From positions 124,001 to 188,000 of the forward strand of contig NZ_AUGM01000008.1 in the NCBI RefSeq assembly GCF_000422665.1: a DNA stretch of 64,000 bases, read 5' to 3'. How positions within the stretch are numbered: position 1 is the first letter of the stretch; every line of letters starts with the position of its first letter. Positions 46,023-56,673 of the stretch are shown here, in pieces. The DNA is from Ferrimonas senticii DSM 18821 (GTDB lineage: Bacteria; Pseudomonadota; Gammaproteobacteria; Enterobacterales; Shewanellaceae). The position numbers were made by a program, and so were the translations under genes. The notes beneath the pieces are model-generated. The model was not told where the DNA came from and searched no databases. It saw only the letters and a list, made by a program, of their open reading frames with translations.

Positions 46023-47117
46023 GTGAGCAACAAACTTCTGACCCTAGAGGTCTACCTAGAGCCTGCACAGAACGCCCGTTTGGCGGCCCTGTGCGGGCCT
46101 TTTGACGATAACCTCCGTCAAATCGAACGCCGCTTGGGCGTAGAGATCAGCTACCACAACAACCACTTCACCGTGGTTGGTCAACCGGTGCAAGCCGCCG
46201 GCGTGATTGAACTGCTGAAAACCCTCTACATCGACACTCAGCCATTGAAAGGCCAGCAACCGGATCTCGAACCGGATCAGGTTCACATCGCCATTCAGGA
46301 GCTGATCGCTTTGGAAGCGGAAGACACCAGCGCCATGGGCGACGAAGTGTTTTTCAAAACCAAGCGTGGTGTCCTCAAGCCACGTAACCCCAACCAAGCG
46401 CAGTACATCCGCAACATCATCGCCCACGACATCTGTTTTGGCGTCGGCCCTGCCGGTACCGGTAAGACCTACCTGGCAGTAGCGGCGGCAGTGGATGCCC
46501 TGGAGCGCGGTGATATCCGCCGTATTCTGCTCACCCGTCCAGCGGTGGAAGCCGGTGAAAAACTGGGTTTCCTACCGGGGGATCTGAGCCAAAAGGTTGA
46601 TCCGTACCTGCGCCCACTGTACGACGCGTTGTTCGAGATGATGGGCTTTGAAAAGGTGGAACGCCTGATCGAGCGCAGCGTCATCGAAGTCGCGCCACTG
46701 GCCTACATGCGCGGTCGGACCTTGAACGACGCCTTTGTGATCCTCGACGAAGCACAAAACACCACCACCGAACAGATGAAGATGTTCCTGACCCGTATCG
46801 GCTTTAACAGCCGCGCGGTGATCACCGGCGACATCACTCAGGTGGACTTGCCGCGCGGTACTCGCTCTGGCCTGCGCCACGCCATCGAAGTGTTGCGCGA
46901 CGTCGATTCCATCGCCTTTAGCATGTTCGCTGCCCAAGACGTGGTACGTCACCCAGTGGTGGCTCGCGTGGTTGAAGCCTACGAACAGTTCGAGCGTATT
47001 GAGCACAAGCAAAAGCTGGAAAAAGACAACCAGCGCCGCGCCGAACAAGAAGCCGCCCAAGCGCTGCTAATGCAAAACGCGGTGCAAGCCGTTAAGGCGA
47101 CCGAGGATAAGCAATGA
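46023..47117 (+). CDS. ybeZ: PhoH-like ATPase YbeZ
   Basis: 364 residues. Walker [21 protein letters not shown], sensor-like [20 protein letters not shown] and Walker [12 protein letters not shown] mark a PhoH-family NTPase, a partner of YbeY in ribosome and rRNA quality control. The start is GTG 46023, preceded by AAGGATAATC; miaB stops eight bases before it. It overlaps ybeY by ATGA. Confidence 0.96.
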   Translation: MSNKLLTLEVYLEPAQNARLAALCGPFDDNLRQIERRLGVEISYHNNHFTVVGQPVQAAGVIELLKTLYIDTQPLKGQQPDLEPDQVHIAIQELIALEAEDTSAMGDEVFFKTKRGVLKPRNPNQAQYIRNIIAHDICFGVGPAGTGKTYLAVAAAVDALERGDIRRILLTRPAVEAGEKLGFLPGDLSQKVDPYLRPLYDALFEMMGFEKVERLIERSVIEVAPLAYMRGRTLNDAFVILDEAQNTTTEQMKMFLTRIGFNSRAVITGDITQVDLPRGTRSGLRHAIEVLRDVDSIAFSMFAAQDVVRHPVVARVVEAYEQFERIEHKQKLEKDNQRRAEQEAAQALLMQNAVQAVKATEDKQ

Positions 47118-47563
47118 TCACCCTAGATCTGCAACTGGTTATCGAAGACCAAACCCTGCCAACCGAAGCCCAGCTGCAAAGCTGGGTAGAACTGGCGTTG
47201 GCAAGCCGCGACGAAGCCGAGCTGACCATCCGCATCACCGACAGCGAAGAGAGCCAGCAACTAAACCGCGACTACCGTGGCAAAGACAAGCCAACCAACG
47301 TGCTGTCATTCCCATTTGAAGCCCCACCGGGCATCGAACTGCCGCTGCTGGGCGATCTGGTGATCTGCGCTGAAGTGGTGGCTCGTGAAGCCGCCGAGCA
47401 ACACAAAGCACTGCACGACCACTGGGCCCATATGGTGATCCACGGCTGTCTGCACCTGCTGGGCTACGATCACATCGATGACGCCGAAGCCGAGGAAATG
47501 GAGCAATTAGAGCGTGATCTGCTCGCCAAAATTGCCATTGCCGATCCCTATCAAGAGCGTTAA
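47114..47563 (+). CDS. ybeY: Endoribonuclease YbeY
   Basis: 149 residues. Metal-dependent single-strand RNase of the UPF0054 family, acting in 16S rRNA 3' maturation and ribosome surveillance. The zinc motif is complete: [11 protein letters not shown], preceded by [18 protein letters not shown]. Start codon overlaps the ybeZ stop by four bases. Confidence 0.97.
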   Translation: MITLDLQLVIEDQTLPTEAQLQSWVELALASRDEAELTIRITDSEESQQLNRDYRGKDKPTNVLSFPFEAPPGIELPLLGDLVICAEVVAREAAEQHKALHDHWAHMVIHGCLHLLGYDHIDDAEAEEMEQLERDLLAKIAIADPYQER

Positions 47564-47595
47564 TCTGACCTCTGATTTCCAACCTGCGAGAATTT

Positions 47596-48507
47596 ATGCA
47601 CGACGACCACCCCCCGTCGAGTAACGCCTCCGGTGACAAGCCGAAGAGTTTATTCGATAAGCTGAGTCAGCTCTTTGCCGGAGAGCCACAAAACAAACAA
47701 GAACTGGTAGACGTGATTCAGGACGCCGAAGACCGCGATCTGATTGATGCCGATACCAAAGAGATGATTAACGGGGTACTGGAAGTTGCCGAACTGCGAG
47801 TTCGCGACTTGATGGTGCCGCGCTCGCAGATCATCGCCATTGAAAAGAACCAAACGGTGGAAGAGTTTCTGCCGCTGGTGATTGAATCCGCCCACAGCCG
47901 TTTCCCGGTGATCGATCGCGATAAAGATCACATCGAAGGGATCCTGCTGGCCAAAGATATGCTGGCGTGGGGCTTTGCCCCGGATGCCGAGCGTAACCTG
48001 GAAAGCATTTTGCGCCCTGCGGTAGTAGTGCCAGAAAGCAAACGAGTGGATGCCTTGCTCAAAGAGTTCCGTCAGGAGCGCTACCACATGGCGATGGTGG
48101 TGGATGAGTACGGCGGCGTATCTGGCCTGATCACCATTGAAGATATCCTTGAAGCGATTGTTGGCGACATCGAAGATGAAACCGACACCGACGAGGATGA
48201 TCACAACCACATTCGTCGTCTAAGCCGGAACACTTGGGCCGTCGCGGCCTTAACCGCGGTTGAAGACTTTAATGAGCACTTCAATACCGAGTTTTCCGAC
48301 GAAGAGTATGACACCGTTGGTGGCCTAGTCAGCCACGGTTTTGGCCACCTGCCAGAGCGCGGTGAAAGTATCGAGATGAACGGTTTCGAATTTAAAGTGG
48401 TAAGCGCCGATACCCGTCGTTTGCTGCAGCTGCAAGTTCGTAATCTGGCCATCGTGATGGACGACGAAGACAACGCCAACTCCGACGAGGAAACCAGCGC
48501 GGCGTGA
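47596..48507 (+). CDS. ybeX: CorC/YbeX family CBS-domain protein
   Basis: 303 residues. N-terminal extension, two CBS domains ([18 protein letters not shown], then [18 protein letters not shown] and [16 protein letters not shown]) and a C-terminal CorC_HlyC domain ([20 protein letters not shown]). The highly acidic linker ([10 protein letters not shown]) is usual. Linked by genetics in E. coli to magnesium/cobalt efflux and ribosome function. Its last four bases overlap the lnt GTG. Confidence 0.95.
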   Translation: MHDDHPPSSNASGDKPKSLFDKLSQLFAGEPQNKQELVDVIQDAEDRDLIDADTKEMINGVLEVAELRVRDLMVPRSQIIAIEKNQTVEEFLPLVIESAHSRFPVIDRDKDHIEGILLAKDMLAWGFAPDAERNLESILRPAVVVPESKRVDALLKEFRQERYHMAMVVDEYGGVSGLITIEDILEAIVGDIEDETDTDEDDHNHIRRLSRNTWAVAALTAVEDFNEHFNTEFSDEEYDTVGGLVSHGFGHLPERGESIEMNGFEFKVVSADTRRLLQLQVRNLAIVMDDEDNANSDEETSAA

Positions 48508-50030
48508 ATCTACAAGCGTTAACTTCAACAGCGGGGCTTCGCCCCGCTGTTTTGTATCTACTGGCCGCCATCAGTGGCGCCCTGTCTCATCTGGCGTTTG
48601 CCCCCTATGATCTGTGGCCACTGCTGCCGCTGGCATTGGCGGCGCTGCTGCACCTTAGCCAGCAACAAAGCGCCAAAGTCGCGGCGCTGGCCGGCTTAAG
48701 TTTTGGCTTTGGCCAATTTATCTTCGGCCTGCGCTGGGTGCATGTCTCCATCGCCGAGTTTGGCGGTTTACCGCTGGCCGCATCGGTTGGCTTAATTGCC
48801 CTACTGGCGCTGTATCTGGCCTGTTACCCCGCGCTAACCCTGTATCTGCTCAATCGCTATTGTGGTGGCAGTTGGCTGGCACGGGTGCTGGCATTCCCCG
48901 GTTTGTGGCTGGTTGCCGAAGTGCTGCGCGGTAAATTATTCACCGGCTTCCCATGGTTGTGGTCTGGCTATTCGCAGGTGCAAGGCCCATTTGCCAGTCT
49001 GGTACCAATCATCGGCGTGCTTGGGGTGGGTCTGCTACTCAGCCTGATCGCCGCTTGCCTAGCGGCGCTGCTGCAACAGCGCTGGCGCTACGCTCTGCCG
49101 TTACTGGCACTGCTGGCCTTGCCTTATGGCGTTGACAAGCAGGCGTGGCTAACCCCAACCGGCAAACAGTTAGACGTGGCCTTGGTACAGGGCAACATTC
49201 CGCAAAGCATGAAATGGAACCAAGAGCAACTGTGGCCAACGCTGGTGAAATATCAGGAGCTGTCGCTGCCGCACTTAGATGCCGATCTAATCGTTTGGCC
49301 AGAAGCGGCGGTGCCGGCGCCAGAGACGATGGTCAGCCGTTTCTTAGAGCAGCTTGAACAGGGAGTCAACGCCGAAGGCAGCAGCCTTATCACCGGCATC
49401 ATCAGCATGGATGAGCAGCGCCAGTTCTATAACTCACTGCTGGTGCTGGATCAGGCCAATCGGCAACTGCCCTACAGCCCGCTTGATAGCAATCGCTACC
49501 ACAAGCATCAGTTGCTACCAATAGGCGAATTTGTGCCGCTGGAGTCACTGCTACGGCCGATTGCACCGCTGTTTAATCTGCCGATGTCGAGCTTTGCTCG
49601 CGGCGATGCCGTGCAGCCAAACCTTACCGCCGCCGGCGTCAATATCGCCCCAGCCATCTGTTATGAGATTGCCTTTCCAGAACTGGTTCGCGGCGCCGTT
49701 GATGAGCGCACCGATGTGCTGTTAACGGTATCTAACGATGCTTGGTTTGGTGCCTCTATTGGCCCGCTACAACACATGGCGATAGCCCAGATGCGGGCGC
49801 TGGAATTGGGTAAGCCACTGCTGCGGGTTACCAACAATGGCGTCACCGCCGTGGTCGATCCATTTGGTCAAATCAGCGATCGCTTGCCGCAATTTATTGA
49901 CGCCACTCTACGTACCCAAGTGCCGCTATATCAGGGACAAACGCCGTTTGCCCAATTCGGTCAGTGGCCGCTGTACTTGCTGGCATTGCTGCTAATAATC
50001 AGTGGTATGGCGATAAGTCATCGCCGCTAA
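48504..50030 (+). CDS. lnt: Apolipoprotein N-acyltransferase
   Basis: 508 residues in the inner membrane; transfers the third acyl chain to lipoproteins. N-terminal helices ([55 protein letters not shown]) and the nitrilase domain with Glu in [10 protein letters not shown], Lys in [15 protein letters not shown] and Cys in [15 protein letters not shown] 48504 gives the family N-terminus but puts a perfect terminator-like hairpin (48527-48554) within codons 8-17; a TTG at 48552 would avoid it without a ribosome site. Confidence 0.95.
   Translation: MNLQALTSTAGLRPAVLYLLAAISGALSHLAFAPYDLWPLLPLALAALLHLSQQQSAKVAALAGLSFGFGQFIFGLRWVHVSIAEFGGLPLAASVGLIALLALYLACYPALTLYLLNRYCGGSWLARVLAFPGLWLVAEVLRGKLFTGFPWLWSGYSQVQGPFASLVPIIGVLGVGLLLSLIAACLAALLQQRWRYALPLLALLALPYGVDKQAWLTPTGKQLDVALVQGNIPQSMKWNQEQLWPTLVKYQELSLPHLDADLIVWPEAAVPAPETMVSRFLEQLEQGVNAEGSSLITGIISMDEQRQFYNSLLVLDQANRQLPYSPLDSNRYHKHQLLPIGEFVPLESLLRPIAPLFNLPMSSFARGDAVQPNLTAAGVNIAPAICYEIAFPELVRGAVDERTDVLLTVSNDAWFGASIGPLQHMAIAQMRALELGKPLLRVTNNGVTAVVDPFGQISDRLPQFIDATLRTQVPLYQGQTPFAQFGQWPLYLLALLLIISGMAISHRR
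48527..48554 (+). terminator. Terminator-like hairpin inside the start of lnt
   Basis: ACAGCGGGGC (48528-48537) pairs perfectly with GCCCCGCTGT (48541-48550) around a three-base loop and is followed by TTTTG. It begins 21 bases after the ybeX stop and lies within the lnt coding region if the GTG start is used. Confidence 0.75.
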
Positions 50031-50077
50031 ATTTAATTAACAAAGCTGACTGCAAGCTTAACTCACTTAATAATCTG

Positions 50078-50103
50078 CCAACTACCCCATTGGGGGTAGT
50101 TGG
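50078..50103. promoter_or_regulatory. Inverted repeat with NarP/NarL-like paired heptamers
   Basis: CCAACTACCCC pairs with GGGGTAGTTGG (50093-50103). Within it, TACCCCA-TT-GGGGGTA fits the 7-2-7 arrangement of NarP/NarL heptamers, each with a mismatch at the last position. It lies about 190 bases before a receptor gene with a nitrate/nitrite-sensing domain. The same hairpin could instead be a weak terminator of lnt. Confidence 0.45.
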
Positions 50104-50280
50104 AGTTATTTTAGTAATAACTTTACTTTTCCCATTTTTATTTTGTTAATTAGCAACAAGTCGCCTTCGATTTCAGTTGCATAATATGCGTCAAATCACA
50201 TATTAAATTAGCAATCAATTTGCCTAGCCTGCCCAGATTCACAATCATAGCGGCATCTCCAATGGATAACTTGGCGCTCC

Positions 50281-52275
50281 ATGAACTGGTTAGCTCAACT
50301 AAAAATTAAGTACAAACTGATCGTGCTATTGCTGCCCGCCATCATCATCTGTGGCGTGGTTGGCATCGCCTTTCTGACGACCAAAGTACAGTTACAGCAG
50401 CAACTGCAGCAGGCGCTGCAACTCAGTAACTTGGTAACCAAACAGGCAGCACTGGTACATGAACTGCAGATCGAGCGCGGCAGCAGCGCCGGCTATCTTG
50501 CTGCCGCCGGTAATAACTTCGCCGATAAAGTAAAACAGCAACGGTTAATTACCGACCAGCGGATTAGCCAACTCCAGCATTTTATTGCCCAACAATCCTT
50601 CGCCCCGGATCTTTCTCAGCAACTAACCGCCAGCAATAACAAACTTCACGGTTTAATAAACATTCGGGAGCAAGTAGATAAGCTAGAAATAAGTGTTAGC
50701 GCCGAATTAGCGTTCTATACCGAGCTGGTCCAAAGCCTATTAAATAATATTGATGTCATCGCCAAACAAAGCGTCGAACCATCAATCGCCATTCGAGCCG
50801 CCGCCTACGGCGCCTATTTGCAACTGAAAGAACGTGCCGGTCTTGAACGTGCCGCCTTAAGCACCACCTTCGGCCAACGCCAGTTTGCCGCCGGCATGCA
50901 GCAGCGTTTTGCCCGCTTAGTCTCTGAACAGGGGATCTACCAAGAGCGGTTTATGGCGCTAGCAACCGACGCCAACCAACAGCGCTACCGACAACTGCTG
51001 ACCTTGCCAGCCATTGCGGCGGTCGAACAACTACGCCAGATCGCCTTTGCGGCGCAGCCACAGCAGTTGCAAGCGCAATCTCCTGAAGCGTGGTTTGCCA
51101 CGGCGACGGCGCGTATCGATGCCCTTACTGAATTGGAGCAGCAACTTGGGCTAGAACTTATCACTGCGACCGAACAGCTGTTGCAGCAAGCGAACCGCGA
51201 ACTGCTGCTCAGTATGCTTTTGCAGCTGATCACCATGCTGTCGATTTTGTCGTTGATCATCGCCATCGGTAAACAGCTGAACCACAGCGTGCAAACGTTG
51301 CATCAAGGGGTGCTGCACGCCAGCAAAAATCTGGATCTGACCCACCGCATCGATCTGCCCGGCAATGATGAATTGAGTCATGTTGCTGGGGCTTTTAACC
51401 AGATGATGAATCATTTTCAAACGTTGCTTAGCCAAGTTAATCAAAACGCCCAACTACAAAGCGCTGCCGTGCGCGATATCGCCAAGCTCACCGCCACCAT
51501 GAATCAAGCCATCGATGCCGGTTGTCTGCAATCGGAACAAGCGGCAACGGCGATGACCGAAATAGGTGCCAGTTTGGATGAAACCGCCAGCAATGCCGGC
51601 GGTGCCGCTAAAGCCTCGTCACTGGCAAGCAATCAGGGCCACCAAAGCAATCAAGCGATGCTGAACAACCAAAACAGCATCACCGAATTGGCGCACAGCA
51701 TCGGCAGTGCCCATGACACCATTGAGCACTTGGCCAGCGAAGTCGATGGCATCAGCAGTGTGTTAACGGTGATCAACGACATCGCCGAACAAACCAATCT
51801 GTTGGCCTTGAACGCCGCCATTGAAGCGGCTCGTGCCGGCGAAAGTGGCCGTGGCTTTGCCGTAGTCGCGGATGAGGTACGCAATTTAGCCAAGCGCTCG
51901 CAACTGGCGACCGATAACATTCGCGAGATGATTGAAAATCTGAAACAAGCGGCGGCTAAGGCGACTGCCGCAATCAGCAGCGGCAACCAACAGGCACAGG
52001 CCAGCGTTCAGTACGGCGATGACGCTCGGCAACGGATCAATCGCATCGTGGCGCACATTCAAGAGATCGATCAGATGAATGAACAGATCGCCGGCGCCAG
52101 CCAACAACAAGCGGCGGTGGTTAACAACGTCAGCCAAAATGTTGTCAACATCAGTGACAGCTACGCCCTATGTCGGCGCCACGCTGATGAGCTGCAGCAT
52201 CACGCAGCCCGCCTTAGCCAAGGTAACGCCGCGCTGGCCAATGAGATTGGTCATTTTGTGCTTCGCCGACCATAA
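50281..52275 (+). CDS. Methyl-accepting chemotaxis protein with NIT sensor domain
   Basis: 664 residues. TM1 about 15-33; a helical periplasmic NIT (nitrate/nitrite-sensing) domain, signature [22 protein letters not shown]2 about 305-325 ([20 protein letters not shown]); HAMP; then a MCP signalling domain with the hairpin tip [20 protein letters not shown] and [18 protein letters not shown]. It probably directs movement toward or away from a small anion; nitrate/nitrite is inferred from the domain. Start by ORF and family length; no strong ribosome-binding site. Confidence 0.9.
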   Translation: MNWLAQLKIKYKLIVLLLPAIIICGVVGIAFLTTKVQLQQQLQQALQLSNLVTKQAALVHELQIERGSSAGYLAAAGNNFADKVKQQRLITDQRISQLQHFIAQQSFAPDLSQQLTASNNKLHGLINIREQVDKLEISVSAELAFYTELVQSLLNNIDVIAKQSVEPSIAIRAAAYGAYLQLKERAGLERAALSTTFGQRQFAAGMQQRFARLVSEQGIYQERFMALATDANQQRYRQLLTLPAIAAVEQLRQIAFAAQPQQLQAQSPEAWFATATARIDALTELEQQLGLELITATEQLLQQANRELLLSMLLQLITMLSILSLIIAIGKQLNHSVQTLHQGVLHASKNLDLTHRIDLPGNDELSHVAGAFNQMMNHFQTLLSQVNQNAQLQSAAVRDIAKLTATMNQAIDAGCLQSEQAATAMTEIGASLDETASNAGGAAKASSLASNQGHQSNQAMLNNQNSITELAHSIGSAHDTIEHLASEVDGISSVLTVINDIAEQTNLLALNAAIEAARAGESGRGFAVVADEVRNLAKRSQLATDNIREMIENLKQAAAKATAAISSGNQQAQASVQYGDDARQRINRIVAHIQEIDQMNEQIAGASQQQAAVVNNVSQNVVNISDSYALCRRHADELQHHAARLSQGNAALANEIGHFVLRRP

Positions 52276-52283
52276 CGCCACAG

Positions 52284-52317
52284 TGCCCATTGCCATTAGC
52301 TTCAACGGCAATGGGCA
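52284..52317 (+). terminator. Hairpin after the chemoreceptor gene
   Basis: TGCCCATTGCC (52284-52294) pairs with GGCAATGGGCA (52307-52317). The U tail is poor (AAATTC), so its terminator role is weak. Confidence 0.4.
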
Positions 52318-52452
52318 AATTCAACTAACAATACCCAGTCCAACACTAGGATCAGCTATTAAAACGGCTCGTGTTTAGCGGATAATATATCGGTATCAAT
52401 CCGGTATTGAGCAAGCCGTTCAACCTTTCTGCCGTTCTAGCCAAAGCGTCTA

Positions 52453-54480
52453 ATGATCCCTTACAACAAAGATCAATTTTTTCAGCACAGCCACTGCGCC
52501 ATGCTGGTCTGCGTCAACGATGCCTATTCAACCATTGCTGAAGCCAACCAAGCATTTTATGACTTGGTTGGCTACAGCCGTGAAGAGATGCAGACTCTGC
52601 ATCAAAATCGCTTCGCCAGTTTGGTGGTCGACGATCTGCCGCAGATGCTAGAAAAAGTCGGTAGCACCGTCAGAGATGGCACCACTCTCGATTACGAATT
52701 TCGGATTCGCAGCAAATCCGGTGAACTGTTGTGGATCCATGACATTGCGACCTATGACAAGGAGAGCAATCTGTTTACGGTGGTGATCATGGACATCACC
52801 TACCGGCAAAATACCCTAGAGGCGATCTCCAAAACCGCCAGCATCGATTGCCTCGCCAGCATGCTGTCGAGCTTGATTGATAACATTCCCAGCCCGATTG
52901 CCATCTATAACGGCCACAAACAGCGGATCGTGATTAATCAGTTCTTTAAATCACTTGAGCAGCGCTGTCTGTACGATCCGACTATCCCGCATGCGGAGCG
53001 GGAGGCGTTCTTTGCCATTGCCCACGTCAATATCAGCGAGCAAAGTCTGAATGAACCACGACAATTGACCATCGGAGGCCAGACATTTCAGGTGCGCAAG
53101 CAGGTGCAACAATCCGTCAGCGATAGCTACATCATCCTGATTTTTGAAGACATCACCGCGCTAAAAGAGAAACAGCAGCAGTTAACCAAAGCGATTGCCG
53201 CCCGCGATCAATTCTTAGCGGTGATCAGTCACGAATTACGCACTCCGATTGCGGCCATGATTGGCTTGATGGAGTTGCTCGACTCCCACGTCGACAGCGC
53301 TGCCGGCCAAGTGCTGCTGGAAAACGCCAAGCTCTCTGCCGATCGGCTAAAACTGCACGTTAATGACATCTTAGATTTCTCTAAAATCGAAGCGGGTCAA
53401 CTGCAGATCGACGCTACCCATGGCAACCTGCTATTGGAGTGCAGTCCGATCTTTCGCGGTTTTGAAAAAGTGGCCCACGACAAGGGCTTGCAACTGCGGG
53501 TCAACTGGCAGCCCAGCGCTTATGCCTACATGACCTTAGACTGGTTACGGCTGCACCAAATCATCAATAACGTGTTATCCAATGCACTTAAGTTCACCGA
53601 CAGCGGTATGGTGTACACCAATATTCAGGTGACCCAGCAGCAGTTGCATATCAAAGTTACCGATACCGGCTGCGGCATGACCGCCAAACAGATGAGCAAC
53701 TTGTTTAAGCCCTTTGTGCAGGGCGACAAAAGCATCAGCCGCAAATATGGTGGCACCGGCCTGGGACTATCGATCGTTAAAAACCTGCTGGATATCTTAG
53801 GCGGCTGCATTGCGGTGGACAGCAAACATGGCGTCGGCACCGCCGTAACCATTACCCTACCGATTAGCGCCGAGCCAGTCGTGCTGCCAACAACGACACG
53901 TTTCTACAGTAACTGTCCGCAACTGCAAGCGTGGCTTAGCGCCTGGCAGATCAGCGGCGATCCAATCAGCGCCAGCGAACTGTATCGTGACCGCGAGTCC
54001 GCCAACCTCTACCCCGATAGCGTCTATCAACAGGTAGTTAGCTTCAACAGCGACACGCACAAGCCGAAAGCTCCGTTGAAAAGTAGCGTCGATTACCGGG
54101 TGCTGTGTGTCGATGACAACGAGATCAACCGGCTGATATTCAAAGCACAGTTTGACAGCCTTGGGATCGCTGCCAGTTTGGCCAGCAGTGCCGCTGAAGC
54201 ACTGCAACTGTTGCTTCGAGCCGACACTAACGGCAAGCCATTTGATGTGCTGGTAACCGATCTGCATATGCCAGAGATGAATGGCTTTGAGTTAACTGAA
54301 GCGATTCGGCAACAGCCAAGGCTGCAATCGCTACCGGTGATCTGCTGTACCGCCGATAACGCCAAACGGGTGCAACTGCAAGGCAAGCAACACGGCATGT
54401 CGGAAATCGTATTTAAACCGTATACGGTTGCACATCTGCAGCAAGCAATTTTACGGCAATTAAAACCGGCTGATTGTTAA
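52453..54480 (+). CDS. Hybrid histidine kinase with PAS and receiver domains
   Basis: 675 residues, no membrane segments. N-terminal PAS (about 10-120; AFYDLVGYSREEMQTL, SGELLWIHDIATYD), a second PAS-like region (about 140-240), HisKA with His260 in VISHELRTPIAAM, ATPase with IINNVLSNALKFT, DTGCGM and GGTGLGLSIVKNLL, and a C-terminal receiver with Asp603 in VLVTDLHMPEMNG. A phosphotransfer partner is not in the window. It precedes hydA by 530 bases on the same strand. Confidence 0.92.
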   Translation: MIPYNKDQFFQHSHCAMLVCVNDAYSTIAEANQAFYDLVGYSREEMQTLHQNRFASLVVDDLPQMLEKVGSTVRDGTTLDYEFRIRSKSGELLWIHDIATYDKESNLFTVVIMDITYRQNTLEAISKTASIDCLASMLSSLIDNIPSPIAIYNGHKQRIVINQFFKSLEQRCLYDPTIPHAEREAFFAIAHVNISEQSLNEPRQLTIGGQTFQVRKQVQQSVSDSYIILIFEDITALKEKQQQLTKAIAARDQFLAVISHELRTPIAAMIGLMELLDSHVDSAAGQVLLENAKLSADRLKLHVNDILDFSKIEAGQLQIDATHGNLLLECSPIFRGFEKVAHDKGLQLRVNWQPSAYAYMTLDWLRLHQIINNVLSNALKFTDSGMVYTNIQVTQQQLHIKVTDTGCGMTAKQMSNLFKPFVQGDKSISRKYGGTGLGLSIVKNLLDILGGCIAVDSKHGVGTAVTITLPISAEPVVLPTTTRFYSNCPQLQAWLSAWQISGDPISASELYRDRESANLYPDSVYQQVVSFNSDTHKPKAPLKSSVDYRVLCVDDNEINRLIFKAQFDSLGIAASLASSAAEALQLLLRADTNGKPFDVLVTDLHMPEMNGFELTEAIRQQPRLQSLPVICCTADNAKRVQLQGKQHGMSEIVFKPYTVAHLQQAILRQLKPADC

Positions 54481-54510
54481 TGCATCTCAATCAGTAAAAT
54501 TATCATTATG

Positions 54511-54542
54511 AAATAGCCAATCAACCGATTGGCTATTTTTTT
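54511..54542 (+). terminator. Terminator of the hybrid kinase gene
   Basis: AAATAGCCAATC (54511-54522) pairs with GATTGGCTATTT (54527-54538), followed by a T run. Confidence 0.9.
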
Positions 54543-55011
54543 AAGGTGACTTTTAAATGATTCAATTAACACCAACAACAATGAAACACTTTCATCTAAA
54601 GCCCAATTTGCAATTAACTCGGATAAGTTTGCAATTGCGTCGGCAGCCATGACATTTCGACATCACCTAGACAATATGACCCACCACCAACAACAACGGG
54701 TCATAACTGCCAATTCGGGCAGATTTTATTGTTTTTTGAAAACTTATGAGCGAATTGATTTCACGAGCGAAATAACTTTTATGGTTTTATTTATAATTAA
54801 TTTAAGTTTTATTTGAGCTACTCCACAAATTATCGGTTTGTGACTTATCGGAGTTGTCACAACTGGGCACCATTCTCGACCAACTTCCCAAACGATATTT
54901 ATGACGGCTGCACAACTACCCCGCCATTAACGACAAAAGTTTTCGGAAGTTATAACCAAAGCGACATCGAGTGGATTGATGCCGCGATAAAGACTGAGTG
55001 GTTCCGAACCT
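54543..55011. other. Upstream region of the hydrogenase operon
   Basis: About 470 bases, AT-rich around 54730-54815. Holds a small hairpin CTGCC-N6-GGCAG (54708-54723) followed by ATTTTATTGTTTTTT, which could end a small RNA, and a symmetric ATTTC-N6-GAAAT near 54760. No convincing FNR box was seen. A frame at 54813-55049 is rejected. Confidence 0.4.
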
Positions 55012-56313
55012 ATGACATCACCAATGACTGGCCGCAGCGCCGGCTATAGCTACCAGGCTGGCGAAATCCAAAGCCTGATCCAGATTGACGCAACCGCGTG
55101 TAAAGGCTGTGACGCCTGTAAAGCGTTCTGCCCAACCAATGCCATCAATGGCGCTTCTGGTGCTGCCCACAGCATCGATAACGATAAATGCTTAGGTTGT
55201 GGTCAATGCATGACCAACTGCCCATTTAACGCGATCAAACAAACCAGTGTGGCGATCGACACCGTCATCAAAAAGCTGGCCGACAAAAACACCACAGTGG
55301 TCGGGATCATTGCCCCGGCGGTGCGAGTGGCCATTGGCGAAGAGTTTGGCATGCCAGCCGGCAGCTTGGTTACTGGCCAACTGTATGGCGCCATGAATGC
55401 TGCCAATATGCAGATCTTCGACTGTAACTACGCCGCCGACATCACCATCATGGAAGAGGGCACCGAATTTATTCAGCGCCTGCGCTCGGCATTGCAAGGC
55501 GGTGGCCACGACGATGATCATGGTGCCCACGGCGTGCTGCCACAGTTCACCTCTTGCTGCCCAGCTTGGGTACGCTACGCCGAACTGAAAGCCCCTAAAG
55601 CGTTGGCGAACCTGTCCACCACCAAGTCACCAATGCAGATCGCCGGTGCCATCACCAAAACCTACGGCACCGAGGTGTACAAGGCCAAGCCAGAGCAGAT
55701 CTTTACCGTCGGTGTGATGCCATGCACCGCCAAAAAGATTGAAGCATCACGCCCAGAATTCAATGCCGCTTACCTGCACAACAACAATCTGTTGGGTCAT
55801 GGCCACGGCAGCAACCACAACGGCGAAGGCTACCCAGACGTTGATGTGGTGCTAACCACGGCCGAATTGGCGCAGCTGTTTAAAACCTTAAACATCGATC
55901 TGGCCGCCACCGCCAACTACACCCCAGAAGGTAACCCATTTGCTCAGTATTCCGGCGCTGGCACCATCTTTGGTAACACCGGTGGGGTAATGGAAGCGGC
56001 GCTGCGTACTGCGTATGAAGTGATTACCGGCGACAAGATGCCAACCCTGGAATACACCCCGGTGCGTGGCTTAGCCGGCATCAAGACTGCATCAATCGAC
56101 CTGTACGACAAGACTCTTGGCAAGGACGTTACCTTGAAAGTCGCGGTGGTTCATGACATGGCCAACAACATCGACCAGATCTTAAGTGAAGTGAATGCTG
56201 GCACCTCGCCTTATCACTTTATCGAAGTGATGAACTGCCCAGGTGGCTGCGTTAACGGCGCCGGTCAACCGCAGCGCAACGACGGTTCCTCTTGGCTAGG
56301 CAACAAAGCCTAA
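55012..56313 (+). CDS. hydA: Periplasmic [FeFe]-hydrogenase large subunit
   Basis: 433 residues. Two ferredoxin clusters (CKGCDACKAFCPTNAI, CLGCGQCMTNCPFNAI) and all three H-cluster signatures: L1 TSCCPAWVRYAE (Cys182, Cys183), L2 GVMPCTAKKIEASRPE (Cys238), L3 EVMNCPGGCVNGAGQPQ (Cys409, Cys413). Two unusual His-rich inserts occur, HDDDHGAHG just before L1 and GHGHGSNHN after L2. No signal peptide; it should be carried out with Tat-exported HydB. Reaction: reversible H2 oxidation. Confidence 0.97.
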   Translation: MTSPMTGRSAGYSYQAGEIQSLIQIDATACKGCDACKAFCPTNAINGASGAAHSIDNDKCLGCGQCMTNCPFNAIKQTSVAIDTVIKKLADKNTTVVGIIAPAVRVAIGEEFGMPAGSLVTGQLYGAMNAANMQIFDCNYAADITIMEEGTEFIQRLRSALQGGGHDDDHGAHGVLPQFTSCCPAWVRYAELKAPKALANLSTTKSPMQIAGAITKTYGTEVYKAKPEQIFTVGVMPCTAKKIEASRPEFNAAYLHNNNLLGHGHGSNHNGEGYPDVDVVLTTAELAQLFKTLNIDLAATANYTPEGNPFAQYSGAGTIFGNTGGVMEAALRTAYEVITGDKMPTLEYTPVRGLAGIKTASIDLYDKTLGKDVTLKVAVVHDMANNIDQILSEVNAGTSPYHFIEVMNCPGGCVNGAGQPQRNDGSSWLGNKA

Positions 56314-56338
56314 GCGCTGCAATTACAGGATTCTGACG

Positions 56339-56659
56339 ATGACTAAAAAGACTTACGACTACACCGAAGATAACTTCTTCTTGCCGCGTCGCACCTTCCT
56401 CAAAGTGGGTGGCGCCTTGGCGGTTGCACTGGCACTGCCGCTGCAGTGGGTGGCCAGCAAAATCGCCAACCGCAACGCCCACATCGAAGCTCGTACAGCC
56501 GGTCTGTACCAAGACGACAAGATCGCCAAAGTTCGAGAAAGTCACTCTAACCAAGTGATGATGAACTATTACCGCGAATTCGGTGGTGAGCCGATGGGCA
56601 AGCTGTCTCACGATCTGCTGCACACCAAGTACGTTGACCGCACCAAGCTGCACTCTTAA
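56339..56659 (+). CDS. hydB: [FeFe]-hydrogenase small subunit with Tat signal
   Basis: 106 residues. Twin-arginine motif RRTFLKVGGALAVALALPLQ near residue 20; the mature tail (KIANRNAHIEARTAGLYQDD, NYYREFGGEPMGKLSHDLLH, KYVDRTKLHS) matches the Desulfovibrio/Shewanella HydB small-subunit pattern. Carries the complex across the membrane. Starts 25 bases after the hydA stop. Confidence 0.95.
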   Translation: MTKKTYDYTEDNFFLPRRTFLKVGGALAVALALPLQWVASKIANRNAHIEARTAGLYQDDKIAKVRESHSNQVMMNYYREFGGEPMGKLSHDLLHTKYVDRTKLHS

Positions 56660-56673
56660 GTAAGGTTTACCCC

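Noticed and set aside
54813-55049. Open frame of 78 codons ending within hydA
   Set aside because: It needs a TTG start without a ribosome-binding site, overlaps the hydA start by 38 bases in another frame and has no recognisable composition; more likely leader sequence.
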